DNA of 64,000 nucleotides, taken from contig NC_083692.1 of assembly GCF_033118175.1 (NCBI RefSeq), forward strand, positions 91,926,501 to 91,990,500, written 5' to 3'. Both the position numbers and the translations under genes were made by a program. This document shows positions 20,871-32,066 of the stretch, in pieces. Origin of the DNA: Dama dama. Lineage: Eukaryota > Chordata > Mammalia > Artiodactyla > Cervidae. The notes below the pieces were generated by a model. That model was not told where the DNA came from. It worked only from the letters and a program-made list of their open reading frames with translations, and searched no databases. The first letter of the stretch is position 1. Each line of letters opens with the position of its first letter.

Positions 20871-21549
20871 TTGTCTTCCTTTTCTAGTCTCTCTTTTTTG
20901 TATCCAATTCACTTGTCCACTCACTGACCTGGCCAGGACTTTGTTGTTGTTTCCTTTTGATTCACCCAAATTGTTGACAAATTAGGCATTAAATTGGTCC
21001 GTTTGCCCATATGTGGAACAAGTGTTTGACATTTTTTGTCAGTGATCTACTGATAGGAAGTAGAAGGGTAAAACTTTTTCCTCATGTCTACTGAGATAGA
21101 TATCCAACATCTCTGTGTAACCAGACATCAGATTTCAGTAGTATTTTAGTCCTTGTAACAATCACAAATACTCCTACAGGTGTTTAGATCCCTTTTAGAC
21201 AAGTGTTACATCGCTTAGTAAGAACCACTTTTCTAAGTAAGAACTAATGAGCCAAAGCTGGAAACCCTAAATCAGGGCAATCAAAGAACAGAAGTATTTA
21301 TACAAATACATGTATATATTTATACACATAATTAAATGTATAAAAATAGACTAAATGAGAACTCTTGAAAAAGAAGGGCCATAATATAAAGGAAATTCTA
21401 ATCTGATACTAAAAATATTGAGCAGTCTTAGAAAATTTAGGGGTAGGGTGTGATTAGTTCAGAATAAAAGTGTTTTGATGGTGTCATGGGAGGAAGAGAG
21501 TAGAGGGAGGTGAGATTATTTTAGTAGTCTCATGTGTTTAAAAAGTAGT

Positions 21550-21763
21550 AAGGACTTCCCTGGTGGCTTAGACGGTAAAGCATCTGCCTACAATGTGGGA
21601 GACCTGAGTTCAATCCTTGGGTCGGGAAGATCTGGAGAAGGAAATGGCAACCCACTCCAGTATTCTTGCCTGGAAAATCCCATGGACGGCGGAGCCTAGG
21701 AGGCTACAGTCCATGAGTCGCAAAGAGTCGGACACTACTGAGCAACTTCCCTTTCACTTTTCA
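21550..21763 (+). mobile_element. Bov-tA SINE
   Basis: Head GACTTCCCTGGTGGCTTAGA, B-box-like GTTCAATCC, body GGCAACCCACTCCAGTATTC and CCATGGACGG, ending in AGCAACTTCCCTTTCACTTTT. It is nearly full length. Confidence 0.88.
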
Positions 21764-22329
21764 AGGTGAAAATAGATTATCTTAGGGTTTTGAAAGCAGT
21801 GGGTTTTGGTAGGGGAAATAGTTAATTTTTTGCTTATAAATAATGGCGGAGAAATGTGTGTCAGGTTATGAGAAAGAAATAGGAACGTGGAATTCTGTAT
21901 TTCAGTCATCTTGTGCAGAGTTAGTTGAGTCTTGTGCTATTAGTCTTGTTCTGGTCTTGTTAGAAGGGGAGAGGCAAGGCAAAGGAGTGTTAGGGCTTTC
22001 CGGGGAATGCAGTGGCTTACACATGAAACCTGTGACTATACATGAGACCTGGATCAAGCAAGCGACAGGCTTTCTTGGGAAAAGAATTTGTTGTATTTGA
22101 TTATGTCCCCGTGTGGGGTTCAGGAAAATTTTTGAATGCATCACCTTTCTCTACAACAGTTGATGGAATATTAGCCAAGTACATACTTCCTTACAGATCT
22201 TAGAGCAAAGCTTATTTTTCTGTTTTTGTCAGATAGAAGATAACCATTAGTAGAATACGAAGTATGGTGGAAATTCCAAATTCACAAAAGGAAAAAAAAA
22301 GAAAACCTACATGTAAAGTAAATAATAAA

Positions 22330-22745
22330 TGTTTAAAAATTAAAATGGAAGAGTTAAAATCAAGAAGTAAGATGGAAGAGTAAAAATCAAATATATCCTA
22401 CTCTAAATATGAATGGACTGCATTCTCTCATTAGAAGACAGACTTTGGAATGAAAAACGAAAGCCAGATAAAGGCCATTTATAATTAAAACACTGTATAA
22501 ACATTGCAAATAGGAAAGTAGGGAAAGAGACAATTAAGTGAATATCAACAAGAATGTGAGATTTAAAATTAATTAAAGGCTTTTAACAGGATAAAATGGG
22601 ACATTATAAAATTCAAAAAGGCCAATTTACATAGAAATTTAAAAACATATACCTACCTATATGTGCAAAAAATATGGCAACTAAATAAATATGTGAAGGA
22701 AAAATCTGTGGTAAATGCAAGGAGAAATAGATAAAATACAGTTTT
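22330..22745 (+). mobile_element. Degraded L1 ORF2 5' part
   Basis: TATGAATGGACTGCATTCTC followed by ATTAGAAGACAGACTTTGGA, AGGAAAGTAGGGAAAGAGAC and ATATGTGAAGGAAAAATCTG parallels the L1 ORF2 endonuclease-linker text. It includes a local direct duplication around 22347-22389. Confidence 0.55.
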
Positions 22746-22869
22746 ATTCTTCCAGAATGAAATTTATACTACCTGAGGATTGTTCTAACAGGGTTTCATA
22801 TTATCTTGAATGGGATAGGTGAGGATTTTATATTATAAAAGGAGAGTTGAAAGATGTTATTTTGTAAAG

Positions 22870-23420
22870 ACTGCTGAGTGATACTGAAGTAGGGCTTTAT
22901 GTACTTCTTGCCCAAGTGCCTAACTGAACGCTTGCCGTTTCACAAGTTAACTGCACTTGCCCTGCCACCCCTACTTAATTCACACTTCAGTTTTAATGCA
23001 TATTGAGTCCAGATGCAGAATATTGGATCAGATTTGCTATTTGTATACAGTTTGTTTAGATGTCTTCTGATTGTGCCTTTGACAAATTTAAATAAAATTG
23101 ATGTTTTTCAGGTTTTACCGTACACTATTGCATTGTGACAGTGAGCTGGTATTGTAATACAATAGCTTTTAAATTGAAGTGCTTACAGAGTGATCTTTGA
23201 AATCTTTGTGGATGTCTTTCTATAACTGCTGTGGTTAGCTTGGAAAGATTGTTTGTTCTTGCAGGCAGGTTAATGGGTTAAAATGGCAGTGGAAACTGCC
23301 TTCTGGTAGAAGGTTTAAAAAGTGCACTTAACCACTTGTTCAGGACATTTAGAATAAAGGATGAAGCAAAGTCACTTACAGCGCAGTTTGTCTTTGAAAA
23401 TACTGAAAAGTAGAGGTTCA
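22870..23420. promoter_or_regulatory. Unique, non-repeat segment; possible conserved noncoding element
   Basis: This stretch has moderate base composition, no repeat signature and no reading frame of note. It contains short motif-like words (TTTAATGCATATTGAG, CAAGTTAACTGCACTTGCC). The call rests only on appearance; no alignment was possible. Confidence 0.18.
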
Positions 23421-25382
23421 TAATGAAAGTATTATATCATATGTGTGCATGTGTGTTATTAGTTTGGCTTTAGCCATGGAGAACAAAAAGTGGCTAATTT
23501 TCTTACTGTTTTCTCAGTTGCTTCAAATCTTTGAAAATAGTGGCCACGGATTCATAGTATCAGTAGTGTACAAATAAGAGTCTTACAATTTAATAGGGAA
23601 AGGCAGGGCTGGAACCTGAAGATTTTATGATTCGGATTCCAGCCAAATGCGCAAAATTAGGTTTGTCAGTTTTCTAAGCTTTTTAGTGTCATCACAGAAG
23701 GATTGCTTTCAATATACTTACTGATATTACTTCCTATTGTGGAGAAATTTTCTGTGTTTTTAAAATGTTACTTGGAAATTTTATTACCTTAGTTCTAGAC
23801 TCTCTGAATATTATTCTGGCCCTGCCACACCACTGTCACCATCTTGAGATTTTCAGTATGAACATTTAGAACTTACTGATTTTTAATTTTTTAAAGAGTT
23901 CTATTTTAAATGTATGCACTATGTTTAGAGTATTTGAATATTATTTTAATCTTGGTATATTAATGAATAGGAATATAAATAATCTCTTAGACCTTTGGGG
24001 GATTGTCCTTTTAACTGAAAAAAAAAAGTATAACCAAAGGATTAAAGTGGAATAATAGATTGTGATATGTCATAGAATTCTAATTTTTATACTAGCAATA
24101 TATAATGAAATATTTAAGAAAAATAAATCTAGCATAACTGAAATCTGAAGTTGCTCATATATTCTTATTTAGAGGTACATTTCATTATGGTAGGCAACTT
24201 GAATTGCTTCATACTGGAAAATTTAATGTACCACTCAATTACTGTTCTTTAGCCCAATTTAAAATAATAGATCGGAAGTAAGATCTTAATGCAGTGTAAC
24301 CTTTGGAACATTGGAAATAGCCTCTTTCTTCCCAAAAATCAGTATACAGTAAGGATATAAATTTTATCATAATACATGAATTGATCTTTAATAGCACTTA
24401 GTATTTTACTATTACTTATGCTTAGTATTTAAAATTATTATGTAAATATACTGATTTTCTTTTTTCTTACTAAACTCATTCTAATATTAATTTAAAGATG
24501 GTAATGTTAGCACTTTATATAAAAATGTGTACTTGATTTTAAAGATTTCTGATAACCTCATTCTGGTGAATGACTTGACTTAGTGATGTCTAAATAATTT
24601 TTTATTACTTCTCACGATGGTAGATATTGTGATAAAATTCTCACTGTGCAAAGGTCGCCACTCTAACTTTCTTAACAGTCATACTGTGTACAGCTGTGAA
24701 ACTGTAATGAAAGCATTGGGACTTTGTTTGAGAAGTTAGAAAAGGACTTCATAAAGAGTCTTACCTCTTCTTGTGATGCTACTTCTTAATGATAGCCAGT
24801 GGCTTTTTCATTTATTATAAAAAGCAAATTTTCTATACTAGGTGAAAATGTTTGCAGAAACTAATTTGCATACCCCTTCAAATTCCTTTTGGAATAAGGG
24901 AGAATATAAATAAATAGTAATAAAACTAATTTGCGTGCTCTAAATAAAATGTTCTTCTTAATGGTGCTGGTGGAAGGTTTCCAATTTTTAGCAAAGCATT
25001 TATTTTTAAGAAGCAAATTATATGGAAAGGTACTTTATTAAAAATATATAATGAAAAATGCCATATTGGACAAGTTTATCTTATTCCTATTTCTTTTATT
25101 GATGACCAAATAATAGACCAGCATTCATGATTTTATAAGCAGATCTTGGTAATTTTGCCAGTTCTGTAGATACAGATACATAGAAAACAATAACAGTTTT
25201 GATTTGGAATCAGGGCCTTAAATGGGTCCTCTGTTCCTTTGTCTGTATTGTCCATGGCTTCTCAAAATGTGGTTTGCAAGCCACCTGTCTCAAGAATCAT
25301 CTGTGATGCTTCATGGAGCATGGATTCCAGGGCCCCATCATAGAACTACTGTCTTAGAACTGATGCCAAAACCCTACAGTCC

Positions 25383-25495
25383 TCAGTTCAGTTCAGTTCA
25401 GTTGCTCAGTTGTGTCCGACTCTTTGCAACCCCGTGGACTGTAGCACGCCAGGCCTCCCTGACCATCACCACCTCCCGGAGTTAACTCAAACTCT
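25383..25495 (-). mobile_element. Bov-A/BovB 3' fragment, antisense
   Basis: It starts with the (TTCAG)n lead-in typical of Bov-A2/BovB ends, then GCTCAGTTGTGTCCGACTC, CCGTGGACTGTAGCACGCCA and CCTCCCGGAGTTAACTCAAAC. It sits 540 bp upstream of exon h. Confidence 0.88.
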
Positions 25496-25544
25496 AGTCC
25501 TAACCTTGGATGCTTTGTATAGGCATCGAGAGTTGTGAACCATG

Positions 25545-25805
25545 CCCTGGAGCAAAGGTCAGCTGACTTTTCCTGTAAATTGGTAGGTAAGTCAATATTT
25601 TCAGCTTTATGGGGAATGGCAGCCCACTCCACGATTCTTGCCTGGAGAATTTCTTGGACAGAGGAGCCTGGAGATACTGAGCGACTAACACACTTGCTTC
25701 AACTACTCTTCTGCAATTACAGCACAGGAGCAGCAGCAATGATAAATAAACAAATGGGCTAGGCTAGACAGATTTGGCCCAGGAGTTTGCAGATCTCTGA
25801 TAGAA
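25545..25805 (+). mobile_element. hAT-Charlie-type DNA transposon remnant, split by a SINE
   Basis: AAAGGTCAGCTGACTTTTCCT, then CAATATTTTCAGCTTTATGG, and after an interruption CAATGATAAATAAACAAATGG, CAGATTTGGCCCAGGAGTTTG and CAGATCTCTGAT follow the order of a common mammalian non-autonomous hAT-Charlie element (its ends read ggtcggcaaactttttctg and ttggcccgcgggcc...). A Bov-tA piece interrupts it. Confidence 0.6.
25612..25698 (+). mobile_element. Bov-tA fragment inserted in the Charlie remnant
   Basis: AATGGCAGCCCACTCCACGA, TTCTTGCCTGGAGAATTTC and GACAGAGGAGCCTGGAGA are the right-hand part of Bov-tA. The tail GAGCGACTAACACACTTGC ends it. Confidence 0.8.
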
Positions 25806-26030
25806 TCAAGATTCTAGACCAGTGGTTTTTCCTTTACGAAACCAGTTTTAATCAGATTTTCTGATAACTGAAGAAAATCTGTAAATATAAGAGGACTTCC
25901 TGGATATACGTTAAATGAATTAATAGATGTAAAACCTTTTATAATATTTAAAGCCTTTTCTGTGTTAATATTAAGGAGAGTGTGGTTATTTTATTTGCAA
26001 TATTTCTATATTATCTGCTTCTACTATTAG

Positions 26031-26207
26031 GTTCCTGTGGCTAGAGCAAGTATTCTTTGGCTAATTGGAGAAAACTGTGAACGAGTTCCTAAAATTGCCC
26101 CTGATGTTTTGAGGAAGACAGCTAAAAGCTTCACCAGCGAAGATGATCTTGTGAAACTGCAGATTTTAAATCTTGGAGCAAAATTGTATTTAACCAACTC
26201 CAAACAG
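26031..26207 (+). CDS. AP3B1: AP3B1 exon h (trunk)
   Basis: 177 nt, 59 codons, phase 0 to 0. The peptide runs VPVARASILWLIGENCERVP, KIAPDVLRKTAKSFTSEDD, LVKLQILNLGAKLYLTNSKQ. It is the longest single-exon piece of trunk in the first 30 kb. WLIGENCERVPKIAPDVLRK is a hallmark beta-adaptin stretch. Human has Met where this has Thr in RKTAKSF. Acceptor CTACTATTAG and donor GTAAGA are canonical. Confidence 0.97.
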
Positions 26208-26289
26208 GTAAGAGACTAATCCTTAGTTTACCTATGTGGAATCTACTTTCTTCTTTGCTCTGATCAAGCAGCTATGTCCATTTGTAGAT

Positions 26290-26520
26290 TAGTCTGTCCA
26301 TTCAACAGTTACCAGGTGCCTGTTTCTTTAAGGTTTTACTTTAGATGGTAGCGGTGTAGAGACGGTGTTCTGGTCTAGTTGAGGAGAAAAACATAAAAAA
26401 ATGAAATAGTACATGGTAAGTACTATAATAGTGTATTGTGACACAGTGGAACTCCAGAGGAGAAAGTTATTGCAAGTCTGAAATAGAACGAGGAGAGAGG
26501 TCAACAGTGTATCATAAAGG
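26290..26520 (-). repeat. L2-like fragment, antisense
   Basis: CATTCAACAGTTACCAGGTGC, TAGTTGAGGAGAAAAACATAA and GTAAGTACTATAATAGTGTA resemble the reverse L2 3' end (tcattctaagc...cattctagtgggg...gataagtgctat). Strongly diverged. Confidence 0.4.
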
Positions 26521-26848
26521 ATAAGACTCCTGACTAAGGGCTTTTAAGGAGTGGCTTACTATACAGAATAAGGAGAGAGGAGAGCAGGGAGTCAGAGTCG
26601 TGACACACCATGGTGCCCCCAGGAAGCCTAAAGCTGAGTTTGGAAAGGTAGGCAAGGGCAGGACTTGATCCTCCACGTGAAGGGAAAGCCATTAAATATG
26701 TTTTAATAGGGGTATAATTGACCATGTTTGCAGTTTCAAATATTGACTTTTTAAATCAGTTGACTTTGTGTAACTAACTGTTGATTAAAGAAATAGCCTG
26801 TATGTATAAAATGCATAAAATCACCTCTGTGTATAATATAGGATCTTG

Positions 26849-26902
26849 CTCATTCTTTTTCCTTTGTCTAAATAGCTGTTTAGACAAAGGAAAAAGAATG
26901 AG
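26849..26902. repeat. Perfect 24-bp inverted repeat, 6-nt loop
   Basis: The left arm at 26849-26872 (starting CTCATTCTTTTTCC) is the exact reverse complement of the right arm at 26879-26902 (ending GGAAAAAGAATGAG). The spacer is TAGCTG at 26873-26878. In pre-mRNA this would be a 24-bp perfect stem-loop. Confidence 0.97.
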
Positions 26903-27321
26903 AAATCTCAGGTAACTCCTCAAATTAATTTTTGTATATTTTCAGGTTGTCTTCATTCCTAATTGTGAAGTGAGTTACATTAATATAGTTTTGGCTGATG
27001 GGTATATAAAATTTCTGACCAAATAATCGCAAATATTTTGAGCATATTTCTATGATTTAGATTTTATATTTCCATTTTTAAGTCAGTCTTTGAAAGGAAT
27101 AAGTTCGTCATTTCCAAGTGTCTTGTAAATTAATTCATGCAATGAGTTATTTTTTAAAAGCTGAGTAAAAGAGGGGAAAACTGTGTTTGCTGTTGAGTTG
27201 CTTCTTTATTGATAAAAACACTGTTTTAGCCTGACAGTCATTGTTTTTTACTGTTAGTATGGTATTGTGAATGTTACCGTGACATCTAGAATATATGATT
27301 TTTATGGCCTTATTGTAATAA

Positions 27322-27540
27322 TGGGCTTCGCTGGTAGCTCAGACAGTAAAGAATCCGCTTTCAATGCAGGAGACCTGGGTTTGATCCCTGGGGTGGGAAG
27401 ATCCCCTGGAGGAGGGCATGGCAACCCACTCCAGTATTCTTGCCTGGAGAATCCCCATGGACAGAGGATCCTCCCTGGCGACAGTCCGTGGGGTCACAAA
27501 GAGTCAGACACGATTGAGCAACTAATCACAGCACATCATA
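27322..27540 (+). mobile_element. Bov-tA SINE
   Basis: GGGCTTCGCTGGTAGCTCAGA head, GGGTTTGATCCCTGG B-box region, GGCAACCCACTCCAGTATTC body and CACAAAGAGTCAGACACGA end. Full length, with minor changes. Confidence 0.9.
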
Positions 27541-28714
27541 ACGATGGTTTGGCTGCTGTAAATAAATCTAGCCTACATATACTCATCAAAGAAAAGTAAT
27601 ACAAAATTATTGTGTTACTCAACACTGAAGTCGTTATGTCTTACAGAACTAAATAAAGGTTCTCTGGAGCAACAGATAACCAATAATAGAGCATAGTACT
27701 CTATGTTCAGAAATTATAAAGTGTATTCCATAACTTTTTATTCAGTGACTTTGAAGACAACATAGTTTGCACTCAGTTGGTTTTTTTTTCTTGAACTCAT
27801 TTTTGGAGCTGAACTTTTGAAGTGTTGTATTGTATATTTTAGAATGATACTTCTAGATAACCATAATAGACTTGACCACCAGCTGGTGAAACAGTTACAA
27901 TTAGAAAAAAAAAAAAAAAAACTCATTGTTTTTAAATGATTAAATATAAAAATAGATGAACAAAGGTATCCTTTAAGGTTGTGTTCTATTATCCAGTTTC
28001 TCATTTCTCAAGGAGTTTTAGAGAATTCATAAGTGAGAATTAGCACTAAAGAATAATGTTTAAGTTCCATTAACTTGACAGCATTTTTAAGTTGCATGAT
28101 TCGTAATCTACTGGATATGAGATGAGACTAAAATTCTTGTAAATGTAAAAAAAAGTATTTTCTATACATGTTAATTTTAGCCATCTTTAAAACTCAACTA
28201 GGGAGACCAGGCCATAATGTTAGAAACCGATTTGCCATGATGTCCCAATATTTGTTTGTAGATCCAACTTCCCTGTGGCCTAGATCTCTCAGTGAGCATT
28301 TTCAGAATTTTTATTGCCTTATTTAACTATAGGGGCTGTCTAGACTGATTTTTATTAGATACAGGAATTGTATGCCTAAGAATAATTGAATAATAAACTT
28401 CGTTAATATCTCAAATGTCTTTATTTAGCGCAAAAGAGATTTTGAAACTTAGTCAACAGTCTGCTTTTAGTAGTATTGAGTAAATTCCTACTGGGCAACT
28501 GTAAACTCTGAGAAAATACAAAAAGGAAACAACTGTCTGAAGTCTCTGAAGAGTAATTAAAAGTGGGAAGATTCTGAAGGGAAATTGACACTTCTCTGGG
28601 TCTGATCCCGAATTCAGTCTTCAGTTGGCACGAACACATAGAGACTGAAACTCCAGAAGGAAACCCAGAGTGCTCCTGCCTGAGGAAGCAGAGGACAGAG
28701 TTTAAGAAAAACAC

Positions 28715-28835
28715 AGGGAATTCCCTGGTGGTCCAGCAGTTAGGATTCCTTGCTTTCACTGCTGAGGGCCCAGGTTCAGACCCTGTCAAGAAGCTAAGAT
28801 CCTGCAAGCCGCTTGGTGGGGTCAAAAAGAGAACT
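28715..28835 (+). mobile_element. CHR-2-type cetartiodactyl SINE
   Basis: GGAATTCCCTGGTGGTCCAG, CAGTTAGGATTCCTTGCTTTC, GGCCCAGGTTCAGACCCTG and GAAGCTAAGATCCTGCAAGC are a diverged CHR-2 SINE, a tRNA-Glu-derived family shared by ruminants, hippos and whales. Confidence 0.82.
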
Positions 28836-29134
28836 ACCACCAAAGATATTGAAAAGTTAAGGAAGAATTCTAGAAAGGAAAGAGTCAGTGTGAGGAACCC
28901 CAAAATCTGAGTAATTCTGTCCAAGTCTCTGGCTGACACCTGAACCACATGGTGGATTTAGAACAGCACAGTTAGTAATAAAGGAACTGAACTGCAGTTT
29001 GGACAGCACTGAGGAGACAGTCTGTGCTTTGAACCCAGCCTAAAATATAGCAAAGTTTAGGGTTTCTACAGGACAGCATTCATAATGTCCACGATAAATC
29101 CCAATTTACTCAACGTAAGACCTCAAACAGAGAA

Positions 29135-29275
29135 TTACTGTTTAATGGGTATAGAATTTCAATTTTTGAAGACATAAAAATTTCTGGAGATTAATGCTGG
29201 TAATGGTTGCGTTAACACTGAACTGTGTACTTAAAAATGGTTGCAATGTAAATTTTATGTTTATTTTAGCATAAT
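29135..29275 (+). mobile_element. L1 3' UTR piece inside L1 5' sequence
   Basis: TACTGTTTAATGGGTATAGA, TTTCTGGAGATTAATGCTGG, TAATGGTTGCGTTAACACTG and GTGTACTTAAAAATGGTTGC match the L1 3' UTR (ggtacagagtttc...gatggttgcacaac...cacttaaaaatggttaa), out of place within 5' sequence. Confidence 0.6.
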
Positions 29276-29759
29276 AGTGGACAAGAATAGGAAAATATGA
29301 CCAGTTTTCAAGAAAACAAAAACCAGAAACCAACTTCTAGATGACTCAGATGTGGAAATTTACAGGTATAAATTTGAAGCAACTTTTATAAATGATTGAT
29401 GACATAAAGGAAAATGTGTTCACAATAGATGAAAAGCAAACTGTTAGCAGAGAAATAAAATCTAATAAAAAATAAATGGAAGTTCCAGAACTGAAAAATA
29501 CAGTACCTGAAAAATCAATATTTTGTCTAGTATTACATATTCTTTAATATTTTAATTTTTTTGGTATGGAGATATAAAGCTGTTCATATAGTTTTTAAAA
29601 ATTATGATTAAGACTCTGTAGATGAACCTTTTCTGTAAGTTTCTTTAGTTTTCTGACTTTGGGCTCTTTCAGTGGAAATTTAGAAAGCAGTTGGTGTGTG
29701 ATGACTACCTTAGAACTATTTAATGTCAATTGCTGGAAGTCAGGTGGTAATCAAAAAAA

Positions 29760-29885
29760 GTACAGGTTCAAATATTAGACTGTCTGCCTTCAAATACTCT
29801 TTTACCACTTACTAGCTACATGATTTTGGACTGATTATACAATCTGCATAAGACTTAGTTTCCTAATATGTAAGATGGGAGTTTA
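29760..29885 (+). repeat. MIR SINE fragment
   Basis: GTTCAAATATTAGACTGTCTG, TTACCACTTACTAGCTACATG and AGTTTCCTAATATGTAAGATG are in MIR order. Confidence 0.65.
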
Positions 29886-30549
29886 ATATGGTCAGTTATT
29901 TATAATTTGACATATATATTCCTAAAAATCGTTATGCTTTACAGAAATGCACAAACCATAGGGATTATTGCAAAACTAGAACCAGAGATACAACACTCAA
30001 AAAATTCATTGATGACACAGGCTTTATGCAGTGACATTTATAACCTTTCTTGAATAAATTTTCTTGGCATTGAAAAAGTCAGGGTAAAACATATAAAGGT
30101 AAAACACTCAAGTTGACCAAAAAAATGTGTATACTGTAAAATTTTTTAAAATCTGGTTTTCTGTATACTATCAACGAACTATGAGGAAGAGAAATTAAGG
30201 AAACAGTCCCATTTACCATCACATTAAAAAAAATGAAATACCTAGGAATAAACCTACCTAAGGAGATGAAAGACCTGTACTTGGAAACTATTAGACACTG
30301 GTGAAAGAGATGGAAGATGTCACAAACAAAAGGAAAGATATACCATGTTCTTTGATTGGAAGAATTACTTTTGTTAAAATGACCATACTACCCAAGGCAA
30401 TCTACTGTTACAGTGCAATCCTTAGCAAAATACCAATGGTGTTTTTCACAGAACTAGAATTAGTAACTTCAGAATTTGTATGGAAACAAATTCCAAATAG
30501 CCGAAGCAATCTTGAGAAAGAACAGAGCTGAGGGAATCATACTTCTTGA

Positions 30550-30690
30550 CTTCAGATTGTACGTGAAAGTGAAAGTCGCTCAGTCGCGTCCATCTCTTTG
30601 CGACCCCAGGGACTACACAGTCCATAGAATTCTCCAGGCCAGATTACTGGAGTGGGTATTTTCCTTCTCCAGGGAATCTTCAGATTGTAC
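30550..30690 (-). mobile_element. Short Bov-tA-type SINE, antisense, in L1
   Basis: The insert 30563-30677 (AAGTCGCTCAGTCGCGTCCA, CTTTGCGACCCCAGGGACTA, ATTCTCCAGGCCAGATTACTG) is flanked by CTTCAGATTGTAC at 30550-30562 and 30678-30690. L1 text resumes across the duplication. Confidence 0.92.
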
Positions 30691-31742
30691 TAGAAAGCTA
30701 TCATAATCAAGACAGTATGATTCTGTCACAAGAACAGACATATAGGTCAGTGGAAGAGAATAAAGAGCTTAGAGAAAAACCCACACACTTACAGTCAATT
30801 CATCTATGACAAAAGAGGTAAGAATATTCAATGAAGAAAAGATAGACTCTTTAGTAAGTGGTGCTGGGAAAGCTAGACAGCTATATATAAAAGAATGAAA
30901 TTAGGATGTTCTCTATCACTGTATACAAAAATAGACTCAAAATGGGTTAAATACCTAAATGTAAGACTGGATACTATAAAACTCCTAGAGAAAAACATAG
31001 GACACTCTTTGACATAAATCACAATATTTATTTGGATCCATCTCCTAAAGCAAAGGAAACAAAAGCAAAAATAAACAAATTGGACCTAATTAAACTTAAA
31101 CGCTTTTGCACAGCAAAGGAAACCATCAACAAAATGAAAAGACAGTCCACTGAAAAGAAGATATTTGCAAATGATGTGATCAGTAAGGGGTTAATATCCA
31201 ACATATATAAATAGCTCATACAATTTGATATCAAAAAAGCAAAACAACTTGATTAGAAAATGAGCAGAAGAACTGAATAAACATTTTTCCATTGAGGAAA
31301 TTCAGGTGACCAACAGACACATGAAAAGATACCCAGAATTGCTAGTTATTAGGGAAATCTGGATGAAAACCACAGTGAGATAGCACCTCACACCTGTTAG
31401 AATGGCTATAATCAAAGAGAACACCAATAACAAATATTGGCAAGGATCTGGAGAAAAGGAAATCCTTATACACTGTTGGTGGGAAGATAAATTCATGTAG
31501 CCATGGTGAAAAAGACTATGGAGATTTCTCAGAAAAACTAAAAGTAGAACTATCATGTGACCCAGCAGTTCAAATCCTGGGTAGATAGCCAACAAAAAAA
31601 CAAAAACAAAAGCACTAATCAAAAGATACACACACAAATACAAGATACGTGTACCCCAATGTTCATAACAGCATTACTTAACAATTGCCAAGTTATGGAA
31701 GGAACCTAAGTATCTGTCAACCAATGAATGAATAAAGAAGAT

Positions 31743-31960
31743 GTGATATACATATATATGGGGGGAGGGAGGGAGGGAGGGCTAGATATATCAGTATAAT
31801 GAAACACATATATGATGTATAGTATATATACACATATAGTGTATACATATACATATAGTGTATACATATACTATATAGTGTATATTATGTGTGTATATAT
31901 GTGTGTATGTATATACATACATGTATATATGTATATATATATACACACGTGATATATGTC
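31743..31960 (+). repeat. G-rich (GGGA)n and TA/TG-rich microsatellite
   Basis: Starts with a G6 run and four AGGG units (31760-31781), followed by about 150 bp of TATACATA/TGTGTATA variants. It expanded within the L1 3' region. Confidence 0.85.
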
Positions 31961-31961
31961 T

Positions 31962-32066
31962 ATAATGGAATACTTGCTCATTCAGTTGCTTCAGTCATGT
32001 CTGACTCTTTGCGACCCTACAGACTATAGCCCACCAGGCTGCTCTGTCCATGGATAATGGAATACT
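31962..32066 (-). mobile_element. Truncated Bov-A SINE piece, antisense, in L1
   Basis: The 79-bp insert 31975-32053 (GCTCATTCAGTTGCTTCAGTC, CTTTGCGACCCTACAGACTA, ACCAGGCTGCTCTGTCCATGG) lies between ATAATGGAATACT copies at 31962-31974 and 32054-32066. Confidence 0.92.

Larger units (their letters stand above)
19055..26030 (+). other. Intron g-h, 7.0 kb
   Basis: Old L1 and MIR pieces occupy 19.5-20.9 kb, a Bov-tA 21.55-21.76 kb and degraded L1 ORF2 22.3-22.7 kb. From 22746 to 25382 I see no recognisable repeat at all, which is unusual for this window. A hAT-Charlie remnant and SINE pieces lie just before the next exon. Confidence 0.6.
28420..29520 (+). mobile_element. Old L1 5' UTR/ORF1 region, interrupted
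   Basis: From about 29060 the text (ACAGCATTCATAATGTCCAC, ATGACCAGTTTTCAAGAAAAC, AACTTCTAGATGACTCAGAT, TTAGCAGAGAAATAAAATCT, CCAGAACTGAAAAATACAGT) tracks the L1MA-type ORF1/5' region in order. The upstream part to 28420 is likely the same element. It is interrupted by a CHR SINE (28715-28835) and by an L1 3'-UTR-like piece (29135-29275). Confidence 0.6.

Noticed and set aside
28421..28948. 175-codon ORF on minus strand
   Set aside because: It runs antisense through an old L1 and a CHR SINE, with low-complexity Phe/Leu/Ser content and no domain.
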